From: Phycisphaerae bacterium
GTDB taxonomy: Bacteria > Planctomycetota > Phycisphaerae > UBA1845 > PWPN01
Length of the DNA: 58,250 nucleotides
Assembly (NCBI GenBank): GCA_035384605.1
Contig: DAOOIV010000020.1
Coordinates: 1 to 58,250 of the forward strand
Reading direction: 5' to 3'
The notes under the pieces were generated by a model. That model was not told where the DNA came from and did no database searches. It saw only the letters and a program-made list of their open reading frames with translations. This document shows, piece after piece, positions 43,939 to 53,455 of the stretch. A program made the position numbers and the translations under genes. Every line of letters begins with the position of its first letter. Position 1 is the first letter of the stretch.

Positions 43939-45414
43939 ATGGGAAAAACGACTGTTGTGGCACGGGCGGGCAAGTGCGATTTGGGCAAACTGGTTGCCCC
44001 CTTCGCCAAGCTCGCCTGCGTGGATCGAGTGTTGGCTCTGGTACCTCCGGGCATCCAGACGGCCGGCGGGATTGAGGCAATCGTGACCGATCAGCCGGAC
44101 AGCGGCTCTGCCCTCCGGTCGGCCATCGAGAAGCTGACCGGCGACTACGTCCTCTTCGTCGACGGTGACAACGAGATCCGTCTCGGGCAATATGCCCTCG
44201 AGCGGATGATGGACGTGGCCGAGCAGACCGGTGCCGGCATCGTGTATGCCGACTACGTCGTTGACGAAGAAGCGGGCGTCGCCGATCGTCCTACCATTGA
44301 TTATCAGTTCGGCAGCATCCGCGACGACTTCGCGTTTGGCCCGCTTCGACTGGTGTCCCGCAAGGCTATCGAGGATGCCGCAAAGCGCCACGGTCCGCCC
44401 GCCGATGTCCGTTGGTCCGCGCAATACGACTTGCGGCTCAAGCTGTCCATCGATCACGCGTTGCTGCGGCTTCCTGAGTCTCTCTACACCGTCGTCGAGG
44501 ACCACAGCCGCAACCAACACGACGAGCATTTTGCCTACGTCGACCCCCGCAACGTCGACGTGCAGTTGGAGCGCGAGCAGGTTGCCACCGGACATCTCAA
44601 GCGGATCGGCGCGTACCTCGAACCGCGATTCGAGCCTGTGCCGCCGCCGTCGGAGCGGTTTGAAGTTGAAGCCAGCGTGGTCATTCCGGTTCGCAATCGT
44701 GAAAAGACCATTGCCGATGCCGTCAAGAGCGCGCTCTCGCAAGCGGCTTCTTTTCCGTTCAACGTGATCGTCGTGGATAATCACTCAACCGATCGAACCA
44801 CTGAAATCCTCCGCGATCTGGCGGCGGGTGATTCCCGCGTGGTGCATATCCTCCCGACTCGGACGGATCTGGGTATCGGCGGCTGCTGGAACGAGGCTGT
44901 TGCCTCCCCCCGGTGCGGGCGCTACGTCGTACAACTGGATTCCGATGACCTCTACAACGGCCACAATGCCCTCGCGATCATGGTGACCGAACTCAAGAAG
45001 GGACCCTACGCAATGGTTGTCGGTTCGTACCGCATCGTGGACTTCGATCTGAACGAACTGCCTCCGGGGTTGATCGATCACCGGGAGTGGACGCGGGACA
45101 ATGGCCGTAACAACGTGCTTCGCGTCAACGGTTTTGGGGCCCCACGGGCGTTCGACGCGAGCCTGCTGCGCCGCCATCCGCTGCCGAACGTCAGCTACGG
45201 CGAGGACTACGCGGTCGGCCTGCGTTTCTGCCGCCGCTATGAGGTAGGACGCGTCTGGGAGCCCGTCTACCTGTGCCGCCGCTGGTCGGGCAACACCGAT
45301 GCCGCCCTCCCCATCCTCAAGGCCAATCAGTACAACACTTACAAGGACCGTCTGCGGACAATCGAGATTCTCGCCCGTCAGGAGATGAACCGGCGTGAAA
45401 AAACGACCTTATGA
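43939..45414 (+). CDS. Two-module GT2-type glycosyltransferase
   Basis: About 491 residues. The N-terminal half (to residue 225) has a glycosyltransferase-like segment with YVLFVDGDNEIRLGQ, while the C-terminal half is a canonical GT-A family 2 fold: ASVVIPVRNREKTIADAVKS, FNVIVVDNHSTDRTTEIL, YVVQLDSDDLYNGH, then YGEDYAVGLRFC. Each half has a DxD-type metal-binding motif (DGDN and DSDD), so it may be a tandem enzyme or carry a degenerate first domain. The start is uncertain: ATGs at 43924 and 43939 both lack a strong ribosome site. It overlaps the nitrilase gene by 20 bases. Substrates are not known. Confidence 0.82.
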   Translation: MGKTTVVARAGKCDLGKLVAPFAKLACVDRVLALVPPGIQTAGGIEAIVTDQPDSGSALRSAIEKLTGDYVLFVDGDNEIRLGQYALERMMDVAEQTGAGIVYADYVVDEEAGVADRPTIDYQFGSIRDDFAFGPLRLVSRKAIEDAAKRHGPPADVRWSAQYDLRLKLSIDHALLRLPESLYTVVEDHSRNQHDEHFAYVDPRNVDVQLEREQVATGHLKRIGAYLEPRFEPVPPPSERFEVEASVVIPVRNREKTIADAVKSALSQAASFPFNVIVVDNHSTDRTTEILRDLAAGDSRVVHILPTRTDLGIGGCWNEAVASPRCGRYVVQLDSDDLYNGHNALAIMVTELKKGPYAMVVGSYRIVDFDLNELPPGLIDHREWTRDNGRNNVLRVNGFGAPRAFDASLLRRHPLPNVSYGEDYAVGLRFCRRYEVGRVWEPVYLCRRWSGNTDAALPILKANQYNTYKDRLRTIEILARQEMNRREKTTL

Positions 45415-46420
45415 GAGACGCCGATTGCGAGGCATCGTGAATACTGCGTGCTGGTTGACCTTCGGATGCATTGTCGTCGGCTTATTCGTTGCGTTGTCTT
45501 CGTCTGCGCGGGCCGCGTCCGATGGAGGAGAGCCCGGCCGACCATCAAGTATGAATGCCATGCAGGTCGCGTGCGTGCAGTTTGAGAACACGGCGGACAT
45601 TGCCGAGAACGCCCGCCGAATGATCGCCATCCTGGAGACCGAGTCGGCCGCCGGCACGCGTCTCGTCGTTTTTCCGGAATGCTCGTTGAGCACCTACGGC
45701 TCGCAGATCGTTCGCGCGCTGACGGCCGAGCAGATCAATGCCGCCCTCAAGACCGTACAGGAGGCTTGCGGCCGGATCGGCATCTACGCGGTTGTCGGCT
45801 CCGCATACATCGAAAACGGAAAACGCTACAACGGTGCGTTCGTGTTCGGACCCGACGGTCGGCTGGTCAAGCGATACGCCAAGATGCACGTGGTCAAGCC
45901 GGAACTCTTTGAGGAGGGTGACGCGCTGGCTGTCTTTCGGGTCGACGATGTGCCCTGCACAATCATGATCTGCCACGACGAGCGATATCCGGAGATATTC
46001 CGGATTCCCGTCCTGGCGGGAGCGAAGATCGGCATCTACATCAGTTGCGAATCCAAGACGCGGGAGAAATGGGACAACTATCGCTGCCAGGTCATTGGCC
46101 GGGCGGTGGAGAACCAGATCAGCGTTATCCACTGCAACTCCGGCGACGGCGGCGCTGACGAGGGTTCTCACGGACACAGCCGGATCATCGCTCCAAGCGG
46201 CAACGTGTTGGCCGAGGCTTCGACTGAGGTGGGCCAGGTTATCCGGGCGACCATTCACCCGAAGGAAAGCTCTTCCGGTCATGCGGAGCGCGGAGCGGCC
46301 AAACCGTCGCTGCACGCCTTCTGGCAGGAAGGCCTGCGGGTGTTGCGCCGGCAGAATCCCGAGTTCTTCGAGGCTGCGCCTGCTCAACCTGCGGCTGACC
46401 CGTCCGCGCGGAGTGAATAA
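45395..46420 (+). CDS. Exported nitrilase-superfamily amidohydrolase
   Basis: A 341-residue carbon-nitrogen hydrolase. The Glu-Lys-Cys catalytic triad is seen: Glu95 (LVVFPECSLSTYG), Lys163 (AKMHVVKPEL) and Cys193 (TIMICHDERYPE). The first 42 residues form a basic then hydrophobic leader (WLTFGCIVVGLFVALSSSAR), so it is exported, unlike most family members. Its ATG lies 20 bases inside the end of the glycosyltransferase gene, in another frame, so translation is probably coupled. It may act on an amide or N-acyl substrate in the envelope, perhaps modifying the glycosyltransferase's product; that link is inference. Confidence 0.88.
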   Translation: MKKRPYERRRLRGIVNTACWLTFGCIVVGLFVALSSSARAASDGGEPGRPSSMNAMQVACVQFENTADIAENARRMIAILETESAAGTRLVVFPECSLSTYGSQIVRALTAEQINAALKTVQEACGRIGIYAVVGSAYIENGKRYNGAFVFGPDGRLVKRYAKMHVVKPELFEEGDALAVFRVDDVPCTIMICHDERYPEIFRIPVLAGAKIGIYISCESKTREKWDNYRCQVIGRAVENQISVIHCNSGDGGADEGSHGHSRIIAPSGNVLAEASTEVGQVIRATIHPKESSSGHAERGAAKPSLHAFWQEGLRVLRRQNPEFFEAAPAQPAADPSARSE

Positions 46421-46490
46421 GAGAGAGGTTCGCGACACCTCCGGCGGCTCGTTCAGAACCTCAATCGCCGGCGAGGGGTCTGTCTACCCA

Positions 46491-49358
46491 TCAACGCAGA
46501 AGACTCTGCCCTTCGAGAATCGCCTCGGCCAACCTGGCCCTGAACTCGATGACCTCCTGCGGATCTCGCGTGTAGTTGGTCGTCGTTGTCACTACGCTGT
46601 CCGGCACCCTCAGCAACGCAGCGGCGCGGTCCAGAAAGGCCCGATGGGCGGGGGCCGGCGGGCGCTTACCAATGCGCTCAAGGGTCTCCCGCAGCAGCCA
46701 GAGATACTCGTAATCCTCGAAACCGTCGCGGATGTTCTCCAGCCGGATGGTCGAAAGCGGCCCGTCGGGTCCGGGACATAAAAGGCTGCCGTCACCGTTG
46801 GCGGTATACTTCTTCTCTTCGTTGACTAGGCTTCCGGGATTCCAGTCGGTATAAGGCCCCTTGGAGATCGGACGGCTGTTCCCTTCCCACAGGTTGATCA
46901 GGTAGTAAAGGAAGCCGCCGACCTCATACTTGTAGCTCATCACCCCGGTCAGCAGGCGGGCCTCGATCGCCGGATATTCGATGAACCAGTTCGCGTACGG
47001 ATGGGTCGGAACCACGCAGATGTACCACCACATCTCGCGGCCTTCACGCCGCAGCTCACGTGCCGCCTCGATGTCATAGCTGTCGGTGAGCGGCACCCAG
47101 ATATCCACGACCTCACGCAGGCCGCTTCGCTTGCCGAAAGACCGGTCAACGGCCGTGGTCATCGTTTTCAGCCCCGGAAAACGCTTGCGGATCTCGCCGA
47201 ACACCTCGCGTATTTCGGTAAACTTCTCCCTCTTGGCTTCGTCGAAGCCGTAAACGTATGCCCTGTCGAACACCCCGGCGTTTTTCAACTCCTGCACGTA
47301 CTGCGAGAGCTTCGGGTCGTCTTTGTCCCCCTTGCCCTGCCGGAAAACACCGCCGACGTTGAAGGCGTTCATTCCCCGCCCGGCTCCATACTTGAGCAAA
47401 CCGATTTCAGGCGATTCTTGCCGATAGAGATGATCGATGTTGAGCCGGTGATCGAGGATGAAGTCATAGTAGCGATACCTCATCTCGTCGTTCCATCTGC
47501 CTTTGTAGAAGTTGCCGGTGGGGCCTTCGTTGTAGGTGAATGCATTGCGCAGATGGGTGCCGTTGGGCAGGGCAAAATCCCAGACCTGAACCTTAAGCCT
47601 GAGCCCGATGGGCGAGGCGTCACGCGCCGTGATCGTCAGCGTTCCCTCGTAGCTGCCGGCTTGCGTCTCCACGCGTGTGGCCACGTCGATCCAGAACGCC
47701 ACGTGTTCGCCTTCCTTCACATCGCTTTTTTGCAGAAAGCTCAGCAGCGGGTCCGGCCACCAGCCTTTGTGCTCGGCGTCATACGGCGGGTTGTCGGCGA
47801 CATCAACGTGTCCGACGAGCGAGACTTCTATCCTGCCGTTGAAGGCTTGTCCCATTGCCGACTTGAGGGGGCCGACGCTCACCGTCACATCCGCCAGGTC
47901 GCGGCCGAACGGAATGACCACCACCTGGAACCCCTCGTGCTCGTTTCTTGCCAGCGCTAGCTCGTAATGATCGTCGAACACCCCCTCGAAGGGGTGGTCT
48001 TTGATCATCACCTTACGCATGGAGCTTTCTAGGCCGACCGCGAACTCGGCTTCCGGCATCTTCGCGAGCATGCGGGCATGGCAGGTCACCCCGTCAAGCT
48101 GCATGGTCAGATCGCCGACCGTGGAAGCCAGCCGTTGCCAGTCCTCAGTAGAACAGGCTTCCGGCTCGGAGGCCGGCTTCGTGGCTTCCTCGACCAGCGG
48201 CCGTGCCTTGGCCAGGATCGGCTCGGCTTTGGCCCGAGCTTCGGCCCGGAACTTCGCCAGCATGCGTGTCGCCTCGGCAAATCGGGCCGCGATGGTCCTG
48301 GCTCGCTCAGAAACCTGCGGCGAGTGCATCGGATAGAAGCCGCGGAGCAACTCCGTGCCGGCGTCGTCGGCCACAGCCAGGCTGACGGAGCGCACGCGAT
48401 CCTCAATCAGAACAAACTCGAACCGCCCGCCCGCCCCGATCGGTCCATGCTCTTCGAGAACCGGGCGATATCGAATGTCATAGCCGGTGATCCGGAAGGT
48501 GCTGCCCGCCGGGCAGACGATCGTGGGCCTGTTGCGACCGATGTTCACCGGATCGAGTTCATGCATCTGTGCGGCCGACGTCCGGCGACCGCCGAACACC
48601 AGCCGACCATAGCGTTCGGGCTCGACGTAGGACTTCAAGACGGGTGCCCAGCAGCTCAACTGCCGCCCAGAGGTGCTCCGGCAGAAGTTGACCGCCCACG
48701 CATCCCCGTCCTTCGGAACCGCCACGCCCAAAGCCCTGAAAGGTACGCCGATGACGGCTGACCAACCGTCGCCGTCCCGGGTTGTCTGGACGACAAGCTC
48801 AGGATTCCACGAAGCATCCCCCCCGAGAGCGTCGTACACCACCGCGGCGCAGTTGACGGAGATATGAGCCGACTTCTCCGGATCGCCCGCGTGGTTGAGG
48901 ATCAGATCCACGCTGTCGTCGCGCCAGACCTTGTCATCGCGCTGGGTGAATTGTGCTTCGAGTTTGTCGCCGGGAGTCCCTTCACAGCGAAAACCGCACC
49001 ACAACGCCGATGGGGTGTAGTAAACGTACACCCGCGTCGGCAGCGAGGACATCCTCAGTCCGCCTATTTGCAGAAAACCACTGACGACCGCCGCACGAGT
49101 CCATGGTCTCTGCGCAAAGTCCGTGCCCGGGGTCTCGCGTCGATCGGTCCATGGAATTCGGACAAGGCAACGTTCCTCGTTGGCAGCGTCGGGCCCGGCG
49201 GTTGACGCTGACCGAACTGTCGCGCTTGTTGCCGCCAGAACGTAGATCACCGCCAGAGATCGCAGTGTTCGCCGTCTCGGTCGACGAATTCGCCCTTGCC
49301 CGGTGGACGTCACGTGCGCGAAAAACTCATCACGTTCGTATTGACTCGCATGACCCAT
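46491..49358 (-). CDS. DUF4091 / CBM9-like glycoside hydrolase-type protein
   Basis: About 955 residues from the ATG at 49358, which lies 32 bases after the ccsA-like stop. A GAGGT site is about ten bases upstream. A basic, hydrophobic N-terminal segment (RRTLRSLAVIYVLAATSATV) suggests export. Residues 60-220 resemble a CBM9-like family (PWTRAAVVSGFLQIGGLRM, VWRDDSVDLILNHAGD). The C-terminal half is DUF4091-like (GTHLRNAFTYNEGPTGNFYK, YRYYDFILDHRLNIDHLYRQ, MWWYICVVPTHPYANWFIEY) with a TIM-barrel-like pattern. DUF4091 proteins are putative glycosidases of unknown substrate. Co-orientation with cytochrome assembly genes is unexpected. Confidence 0.82.
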   Translation of the reverse strand: MGHASQYERDEFFAHVTSTGQGRIRRPRRRTLRSLAVIYVLAATSATVRSASTAGPDAANEERCLVRIPWTDRRETPGTDFAQRPWTRAAVVSGFLQIGGLRMSSLPTRVYVYYTPSALWCGFRCEGTPGDKLEAQFTQRDDKVWRDDSVDLILNHAGDPEKSAHISVNCAAVVYDALGGDASWNPELVVQTTRDGDGWSAVIGVPFRALGVAVPKDGDAWAVNFCRSTSGRQLSCWAPVLKSYVEPERYGRLVFGGRRTSAAQMHELDPVNIGRNRPTIVCPAGSTFRITGYDIRYRPVLEEHGPIGAGGRFEFVLIEDRVRSVSLAVADDAGTELLRGFYPMHSPQVSERARTIAARFAEATRMLAKFRAEARAKAEPILAKARPLVEEATKPASEPEACSTEDWQRLASTVGDLTMQLDGVTCHARMLAKMPEAEFAVGLESSMRKVMIKDHPFEGVFDDHYELALARNEHEGFQVVVIPFGRDLADVTVSVGPLKSAMGQAFNGRIEVSLVGHVDVADNPPYDAEHKGWWPDPLLSFLQKSDVKEGEHVAFWIDVATRVETQAGSYEGTLTITARDASPIGLRLKVQVWDFALPNGTHLRNAFTYNEGPTGNFYKGRWNDEMRYRYYDFILDHRLNIDHLYRQESPEIGLLKYGAGRGMNAFNVGGVFRQGKGDKDDPKLSQYVQELKNAGVFDRAYVYGFDEAKREKFTEIREVFGEIRKRFPGLKTMTTAVDRSFGKRSGLREVVDIWVPLTDSYDIEAARELRREGREMWWYICVVPTHPYANWFIEYPAIEARLLTGVMSYKYEVGGFLYYLINLWEGNSRPISKGPYTDWNPGSLVNEEKKYTANGDGSLLCPGPDGPLSTIRLENIRDGFEDYEYLWLLRETLERIGKRPPAPAHRAFLDRAAALLRVPDSVVTTTTNYTRDPQEVIEFRARLAEAILEGQSLLR

Positions 49359-49390
49359 TGTTGAACAGACCTCGCTTTGCGTTGGTTTCG

Positions 49391-51196
49391 CTATTGCTGA
49401 CCGGTGAAACTCGGAGCATGCCCTGATCGGACACGGCGCCTCGCGTAGTAAATGCCCACGCACAACAGGACCAGTATCAGGTCGATGGCCCCGAACAAAA
49501 ACAGGTAACGTACGACCGCACCGGTGCCGAATCCATAGCTGTGCAGACCGATGCCCAGAACAAAGTTGACGCCAACGTACGTCATAATGATCAGCCAGAA
49601 AGCCAGGATGCTTTTGACCGCATCGCCCAGCGGCCCCCTGGCCAGCGCGCAAACGACGACCGCAACTGCCGCGGACGCCAGACCGAGCCATCGCATCATG
49701 GTCAGCGGGGCAAGCCTTGCCGCAACCATTCCGAACACGGCCGCGCCAAGTACCAGCGCGAAAAGATACAACCAGGAGGGTGTTTTCTCATGGCTGGCCC
49801 GAACATGAAGAATCGTCAAGTAGGCCAGAAACGCGATCAGCGACCAAACCTCCTTCGGGTCCCACCCCCAGTAGCGGCCCCAAGAGGATGCCGCCCACAT
49901 GCTTCCTGTGGCAATCCCGATGAGCAGCAGAAACGCGCCGGCCAGGACATAGAGATAGTGCAAACGATCGATGGTCTTCACGAGTTGCGAACGTTCTGGG
50001 GTCGCGGCCATCACAAACATCTGCCCGTGGGCAATCACAAAAGCAACCGCCAGCACTGCGTACGACACCATGATCACCGGCACGTGGATGGACATCCAGA
50101 TCGTGTCCATCAGGACCGGCGGAGTCGGGCGGATGTACGGGTCGAGGGGCAGACAATCCGCCAGCGCAAGCGAGACCGCGCTGACGACCGAGGCCGTCAG
50201 CAACACCATTCGGTCGCGAACGAACAGAATCCATAAGATGCCGAAGAAGCCTGTTCCCCAGCCCATGAACAGCAGCGACTCGAACATGTTCGAGGCCGGA
50301 ATCCGCCCGGCAATCTGCCAGCGGAGCCACAGGCCGTAACTCAGTACCGCAAACCCCGCGACCAGTGCCGCGATGGCTGCCACGTCCGGTGTGCGCTTAC
50401 GAAGAACCAGAGCCACGAGTCCAGACACGGCGCCGACAAGCATGATCTTCCACGACAGTCCCAGCAGGTGAAGCCGGTTAAAGCGTAGTTCGACGGCGAT
50501 CAGATCAGGCGATGGGCGGTAGGCCGCGGGAAGCGAGGCAAGTACCGAACGAAGGCGCTCGCAAGCCTCAACAAAGGCGGGACCGTCGCCACGCAAAAAG
50601 GCGCCGCCGACCGATGCCCAGGCGGTCTTGGTAGGGTCATCGGCGGCCTGATCCCCTGCGACAAGCTCGATGGGCTTCCAGGCGCCCAGCGGATCATTCG
50701 GATGCGGAATCAGGTTGATGGCCTGGCCGGCCAAAACCACATCCAGGCAGCTCAACCGCTCCCGGATATCGCGAACCTTGGATTCCAGCGGGTCGAGCTT
50801 GCGCCCCTGGACCATGGCCAGATCATCCATGAGCCGCCGAAACCGCGGATGACCGACCAGCGCGTTGTAGGAGAAGACGGTTCGGTTGCCCGGCAGCTCC
50901 AGCGCTTCCCGAAGCTTGGGGTTCTTGATTTCGATCAGGGGCTGGTCCATCCATGTGCCCGAGTCGAATGTCCACGCCAGCAGCAAGGCCACCGGGTCAT
51001 GCCCATGCCATCGGGCTGTTCCGGTGACCGACTCAACCATGTCCCGGGCCAGGGTGTCCAGCGGCATCCAGCGGCCGTCATGCTGGACCGGAATTGCCCT
51101 GATGATGCTGAAGTCAAGCGATTTGGGAATCGTCGGTGAGGCCGGGGCCGTTGTTTGAGCCAGCGACGCCAGGAAAAGGAGTTGCAGCAATCGCAT
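49391..51196 (-). CDS. ccsA: Cytochrome c biogenesis protein CcsA/ResC-type
   Basis: A 601-residue membrane protein for system II cytochrome c assembly, moving or presenting haem at the periplasmic face. The ATG at 51196 shares its A with the stop of the ResB gene (TGATG). A signal-anchor is at the N-terminus; residues 20-240 are a soluble extracytoplasmic insert; the C-terminal half has about eight transmembrane helices. The haem-binding WWD motif is seen as GRYWGWDPKEVWSLI, and conserved His residues occur in WMSIHVPVIMVSYA and GIGLHSYGFG. The frame upstream of 51196 belongs to the overlapping gene's shadow. It forms a unit with ResB. Confidence 0.93.
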   Translation of the reverse strand: MRLLQLLFLASLAQTTAPASPTIPKSLDFSIIRAIPVQHDGRWMPLDTLARDMVESVTGTARWHGHDPVALLLAWTFDSGTWMDQPLIEIKNPKLREALELPGNRTVFSYNALVGHPRFRRLMDDLAMVQGRKLDPLESKVRDIRERLSCLDVVLAGQAINLIPHPNDPLGAWKPIELVAGDQAADDPTKTAWASVGGAFLRGDGPAFVEACERLRSVLASLPAAYRPSPDLIAVELRFNRLHLLGLSWKIMLVGAVSGLVALVLRKRTPDVAAIAALVAGFAVLSYGLWLRWQIAGRIPASNMFESLLFMGWGTGFFGILWILFVRDRMVLLTASVVSAVSLALADCLPLDPYIRPTPPVLMDTIWMSIHVPVIMVSYAVLAVAFVIAHGQMFVMAATPERSQLVKTIDRLHYLYVLAGAFLLLIGIATGSMWAASSWGRYWGWDPKEVWSLIAFLAYLTILHVRASHEKTPSWLYLFALVLGAAVFGMVAARLAPLTMMRWLGLASAAVAVVVCALARGPLGDAVKSILAFWLIIMTYVGVNFVLGIGLHSYGFGTGAVVRYLFLFGAIDLILVLLCVGIYYARRRVRSGHAPSFTGQQ

Positions 51197-53091
51197 CAGG
51201 CCGCCTCCTTCCCGTCCCGATTGGCTCTCGCAGAAGCCTGACCGGCCGTGTTCCTGAGCCGGTCGATCAACACCAGCAGCACACCCAATACCATCAAGCC
51301 GTAGCCCGCAAAGACGATTTCCTTCCCCGGATCCCGTGAGACGCTGAGCACGCTCGCCGTGTGCTGGCCTGCCTGGCGATAGCTCGATTGGTAGAAGGTA
51401 TACCCTCCGTAGCTCGTCGGATGGTTCATGCTGATCACCCGACTCTCCAATCGCCCCGAAGCCGGATCGGTGATAGTGATCCGGCTTTCGTACGAACGAG
51501 GCCGGCTGGTGCCCGGATAGTTGCGGATTCTGAAGGCGTCGAGTGCAACCTTGAAGCCGAGCGGGATGGTTTTGTCGTCGTATCCCAGGCGGTAGGTCTG
51601 CCCGGCGAAGACCACCGCCTGATCGCTGTATTTCTGCACCCAGACCTCCATGCTCTCTTGGCCGGAGTCCAGTCGCACGAGAATCGCGGGACGCGGCTCG
51701 GGATGCAGATGCGCGGAAGGCGATACGGTCCGATGCTGACGGGCATTCTTGAAGATGCGCCATACCCCGAGCTTGCGCTGCGGCCAGGGCGTTTGGAGCG
51801 GCGTGCCCGCTTGCAGCTCTTGGACGAGGCTGTCGCGCCCGCTCGTGAATCTCGCATGCAATCGATCGCCCGGGCCGACGAGGATCTCGACCGGCGCGTG
51901 CACGTCCTCATCCACCCTGGCTGTCAGAACCAGCTTGACATCCGGATTCTTGAGATTCCCGTGCATCGACTGAAAGTCAGGAAAGCGCGCGAACGCGAAT
52001 CGCCTCTCGATTCCCTGCGGACCCGATAACTCGGCTTCGATGGCCGGATTCAGCGGCTTGGCTGACGCGTTGGTAATCTGGCCCCGGCCGGCGACCGTCG
52101 CGTGAGGCAGGTACCGCACAACTCGCAACGTCATGCCGGTGTCTCCCACCGGCTGCGTCGCGGCGATGCAATCGTCCACCTTCAACTCGTAGCTGTTGCC
52201 CCGGTACTCAACTCTCACCGTGCGTGTCGCGTCCTCCTCGGCTGCCGGAGCGGTGGATGTGTGCTTCTTCAGTTCTTGCTCGTCGGTGATCTCGATGCAC
52301 GCTACCTGGACTTCACCTGCCTGGACGACCTGCCCGGCCGGCACCCACACCGGTTCGTCCGTGCCCGTCTCCGAAAACGACACCTCGACCGCTAGACCGG
52401 CATGTGGGTTGTCGTCGCGCATCTCGGTGCGGGCGACGCTGTCCGAAGCGAATTGAAGCACTTGGGCATGCACCGATTCCGCGGAAACCGCAGGTTGCCC
52501 AGGAACCTCCGCCGTACCCGCGCCCAGAAGCGGTGGGGGGCTGATCTCAACCGAAAACTTCGAGGATTGGTTTTCGAGGATAAAGACGTCCTGGGGTACG
52601 GTGATGTCGGCGACGGACTGGCCCTCGACGATGCTTACCCTGCCGTCGATCCCGAACTTCTGGCTCACCCACGCCCCCGCCAGGATCAGCAGGATGGAGC
52701 CATGAGCGACGGCGAAGCCGAATTGCCGCCTGGAGAAGGGATACCTGACGGCCAGAGCCGCGACCGCGTTGATCGCCAGCAGCCCCAGAAGGCTTTCAAA
52801 CCACCAGGATTTGTAGAAAAAGGCAAGGGCTTTCTCGCTCCCGTGTACTGATTCGAACACCGTCGCGCAGGCCATCGCTACGCTGATCAGCGATAACAGC
52901 ACGGCGGCCAGCCAAAGCGATCCCGCTGCCCGCAGCCAGGAGAGGCCGTCAACGTACGGTCGATTCAGATGGCTCATGCGTAATCGCTCGTGCAACCTCT
53001 GACCAAGGCCGACTCCGGTGGAGGCCATATTGCTTCCCACGGGTCTCACATCCGGCCTGCCGTATGCCCAATGATAGTCCGTATCTGCCAT
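51196..53091 (-). CDS. resB: ResB/Ccs1-type cytochrome c biogenesis protein
   Basis: Up to 631 residues. It works with CcsA to deliver reduced haem and apocytochrome in system II. Transmembrane segments near the start (LRAAGSLWLAAVLLSLISVA, WFESLLGLLAINAVAALAV, FAVAHGSILLILAGAWV) precede a large periplasmic domain. A last membrane helix is near the C-terminus (IVFAGYGLMVLGVLLVLIDRL), after MNHPTSYGGYTFYQSSYRQ, a typical ResB block. The start is uncertain: ATG 53091, or ATG 52977 (MSHLNRPYVDGLSW), with neither having a close ribosome site. The stop overlaps ccsA by one base. Confidence 0.9.
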   Translation of the reverse strand: MADTDYHWAYGRPDVRPVGSNMASTGVGLGQRLHERLRMSHLNRPYVDGLSWLRAAGSLWLAAVLLSLISVAMACATVFESVHGSEKALAFFYKSWWFESLLGLLAINAVAALAVRYPFSRRQFGFAVAHGSILLILAGAWVSQKFGIDGRVSIVEGQSVADITVPQDVFILENQSSKFSVEISPPPLLGAGTAEVPGQPAVSAESVHAQVLQFASDSVARTEMRDDNPHAGLAVEVSFSETGTDEPVWVPAGQVVQAGEVQVACIEITDEQELKKHTSTAPAAEEDATRTVRVEYRGNSYELKVDDCIAATQPVGDTGMTLRVVRYLPHATVAGRGQITNASAKPLNPAIEAELSGPQGIERRFAFARFPDFQSMHGNLKNPDVKLVLTARVDEDVHAPVEILVGPGDRLHARFTSGRDSLVQELQAGTPLQTPWPQRKLGVWRIFKNARQHRTVSPSAHLHPEPRPAILVRLDSGQESMEVWVQKYSDQAVVFAGQTYRLGYDDKTIPLGFKVALDAFRIRNYPGTSRPRSYESRITITDPASGRLESRVISMNHPTSYGGYTFYQSSYRQAGQHTASVLSVSRDPGKEIVFAGYGLMVLGVLLVLIDRLRNTAGQASARANRDGKEAA

Positions 53092-53455
53092 CAGCGATAG
53101 GGCCGGTCAGGCAAGGATGGCGACCGCAGCCCCCTTGGATTCGCCGGCCCCAGAATGCCTTTCGCTAGCCCCAGAATCTCGCGAGCCCCAGAATCCCTTT
53201 CGCTAGCCCCAGAATCTCGCTGGCCCCAGAATCCCTTCTGGGGCCACGCGCTGATTGCTGATCACTCTTTCACAACCGCGACCGTACCCCTCCCGCGCAG
53301 CCTTGGCGAAGCAGAAAGGGAGCAGCCGGCGAACGCACCCGCCCAACCCATCACACACGCTGGCGAACCTGGCCCCCTTGGATATGCTAGTGCGGCAAGA
53401 GTGTTCGTCACACGAATTCCGGCGATCAGTGATGCATCGTTGAAGGAGGTACCCC
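53092..53455. other. Divergent intergenic region with tandem repeats
   Basis: 364 bases between resB (minus) and the GH36 gene (plus). It carries the 38-base tandem repeat and hairpin at 53147-53244 and the ribosome site AAGGAGG at 53443-53449. Promoters were not pinned down. Confidence 0.55.
53147..53244. repeat. 38-base tandem repeat ending in a perfect hairpin
   Basis: GCCCCAGAAT recurs at 53147, 53168, 53185, 53206 and 53223, with spacings of 21, 17, 21 and 17: a 38-base period of about two and a half copies. The last copy runs into its own reverse complement: GCCCCAGAA, TCCC, TTCTGGGGC (53223-53244), a perfect 9-bp stem with a 4-base loop. Function is unknown; a variable repeat or regulatory structure in the divergent promoter region is possible. 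Confidence 0.8.

Noticed and set aside
45545..46438. A 297-codon minus-strand frame
   Set aside because: Antisense to the nitrilase-like gene, whose catalytic triad is intact.
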